This document shows positions 63,880 through 64,000 of a stretch of 64,000 nucleotides of DNA, piece after piece (position 1 is the first letter of the stretch; every line of letters begins with the position of its first letter). Origin of the DNA: Phoebastria nigripes (lineage: Eukaryota; Chordata; Aves; Procellariiformes; Diomedeidae); contig JAYKAV010000489.1 in the NCBI GenBank assembly GCA_035582835.1, forward strand, positions 680,129-744,128. The letters run 5' to 3'. The notes beneath the pieces were generated by a model. The model saw only the letters and a list, made by a program, of their open reading frames with translations, ran no database searches and was not told where the DNA came from. Position numbers and translations under genes: made by a program.

Positions 63880-63965
63880 TGGATTAGGATATTATTCAAA
63901 TGCAGCCTTTTTACTGAATTAGAGGGTTAACGCATTTTAATGTAAAACTAGCTTTACTTTACTGC
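63880..63965. promoter_or_regulatory. Small AT-rich candidate element
   Basis: GGATTAGGATATTATTCAAA, CTGAATTAGAGGGTTAACGC and TTTTAATGTAAAAC lie in 80 bases after GC-rich sequence. It may be the edge of a further conserved block beyond the window. Confidence 0.2.
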
Positions 63966-64000
63966 TGCCTGTTGCCAGAGGCCTGTGTGGGCTGTTATCT

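Larger units (their letters stand above)
60421..64000. other. Intergenic region downstream of RBM19
   Basis: No gene is recognised to the window end. 61345-61400 is a short tandem repeat, 61500-62170 is GC- and CpG-rich, and 62395-63260 is strongly AT-rich. In human the next gene on this side is LHX5, which is not reached here. Isolated N bases lie at 63425 and 63828. Confidence 0.65.

Overview
This is vertebrate nuclear DNA, most likely from a bird or another sauropsid. It has small phase-matched exons with GT-AG introns, a GC-rich and CpG-containing background, few interspersed repeats and no primate or rodent repeat families. The few recognisable repeats are very old CR1-like and MIR-like remnants, and the gene keeps short introns over most of its length, as on an avian microchromosome. 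About 45 isolated single N bases are scattered through the non-coding sequence.

The window holds one gene, RBM19, on the + strand, running off the left edge. Nineteen coding exons (394 to 59545) can be joined in frame into 755 codons plus a stop. The missing part is the N-terminus with RRM1. The product is a multi-RRM nucleolar protein of pre-rRNA processing (orthologue of yeast Mrd1). RRM2 to RRM6 are all present, separated by acidic and lysine-rich linkers, and the protein ends in a short basic/acidic tail.

Layout: 1-16508 is the dense part, with sixteen exons and introns of 0.27 to 2.5 kb. Positions 16509-44609 are a single 28.1 kb intron that splits RRM6. Two more introns of about 7.2 and 7.4 kb separate the last three exons. 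After the stop at 59545 come the 3' UTR and about 3.5 kb of intergenic DNA. In human the 3' side of RBM19 faces LHX5 and the 5' side faces TBX5 and TBX3.

No second gene, functional RNA gene or intact mobile element was found. The long introns and the 3' flank contain AT-rich, TAAT-dense blocks in an otherwise GC-rich background. These look like conserved regulatory DNA of the neighbouring developmental transcription factor genes, but this needs alignment to prove. The most solid unusual points are a GC-AG intron in RRM2, a well-formed intronic polyadenylation signal that would give a truncated protein, the 28 kb intron, the TAAT-rich blocks, and a strong bias for long poly-T over poly-A on the sense strand.
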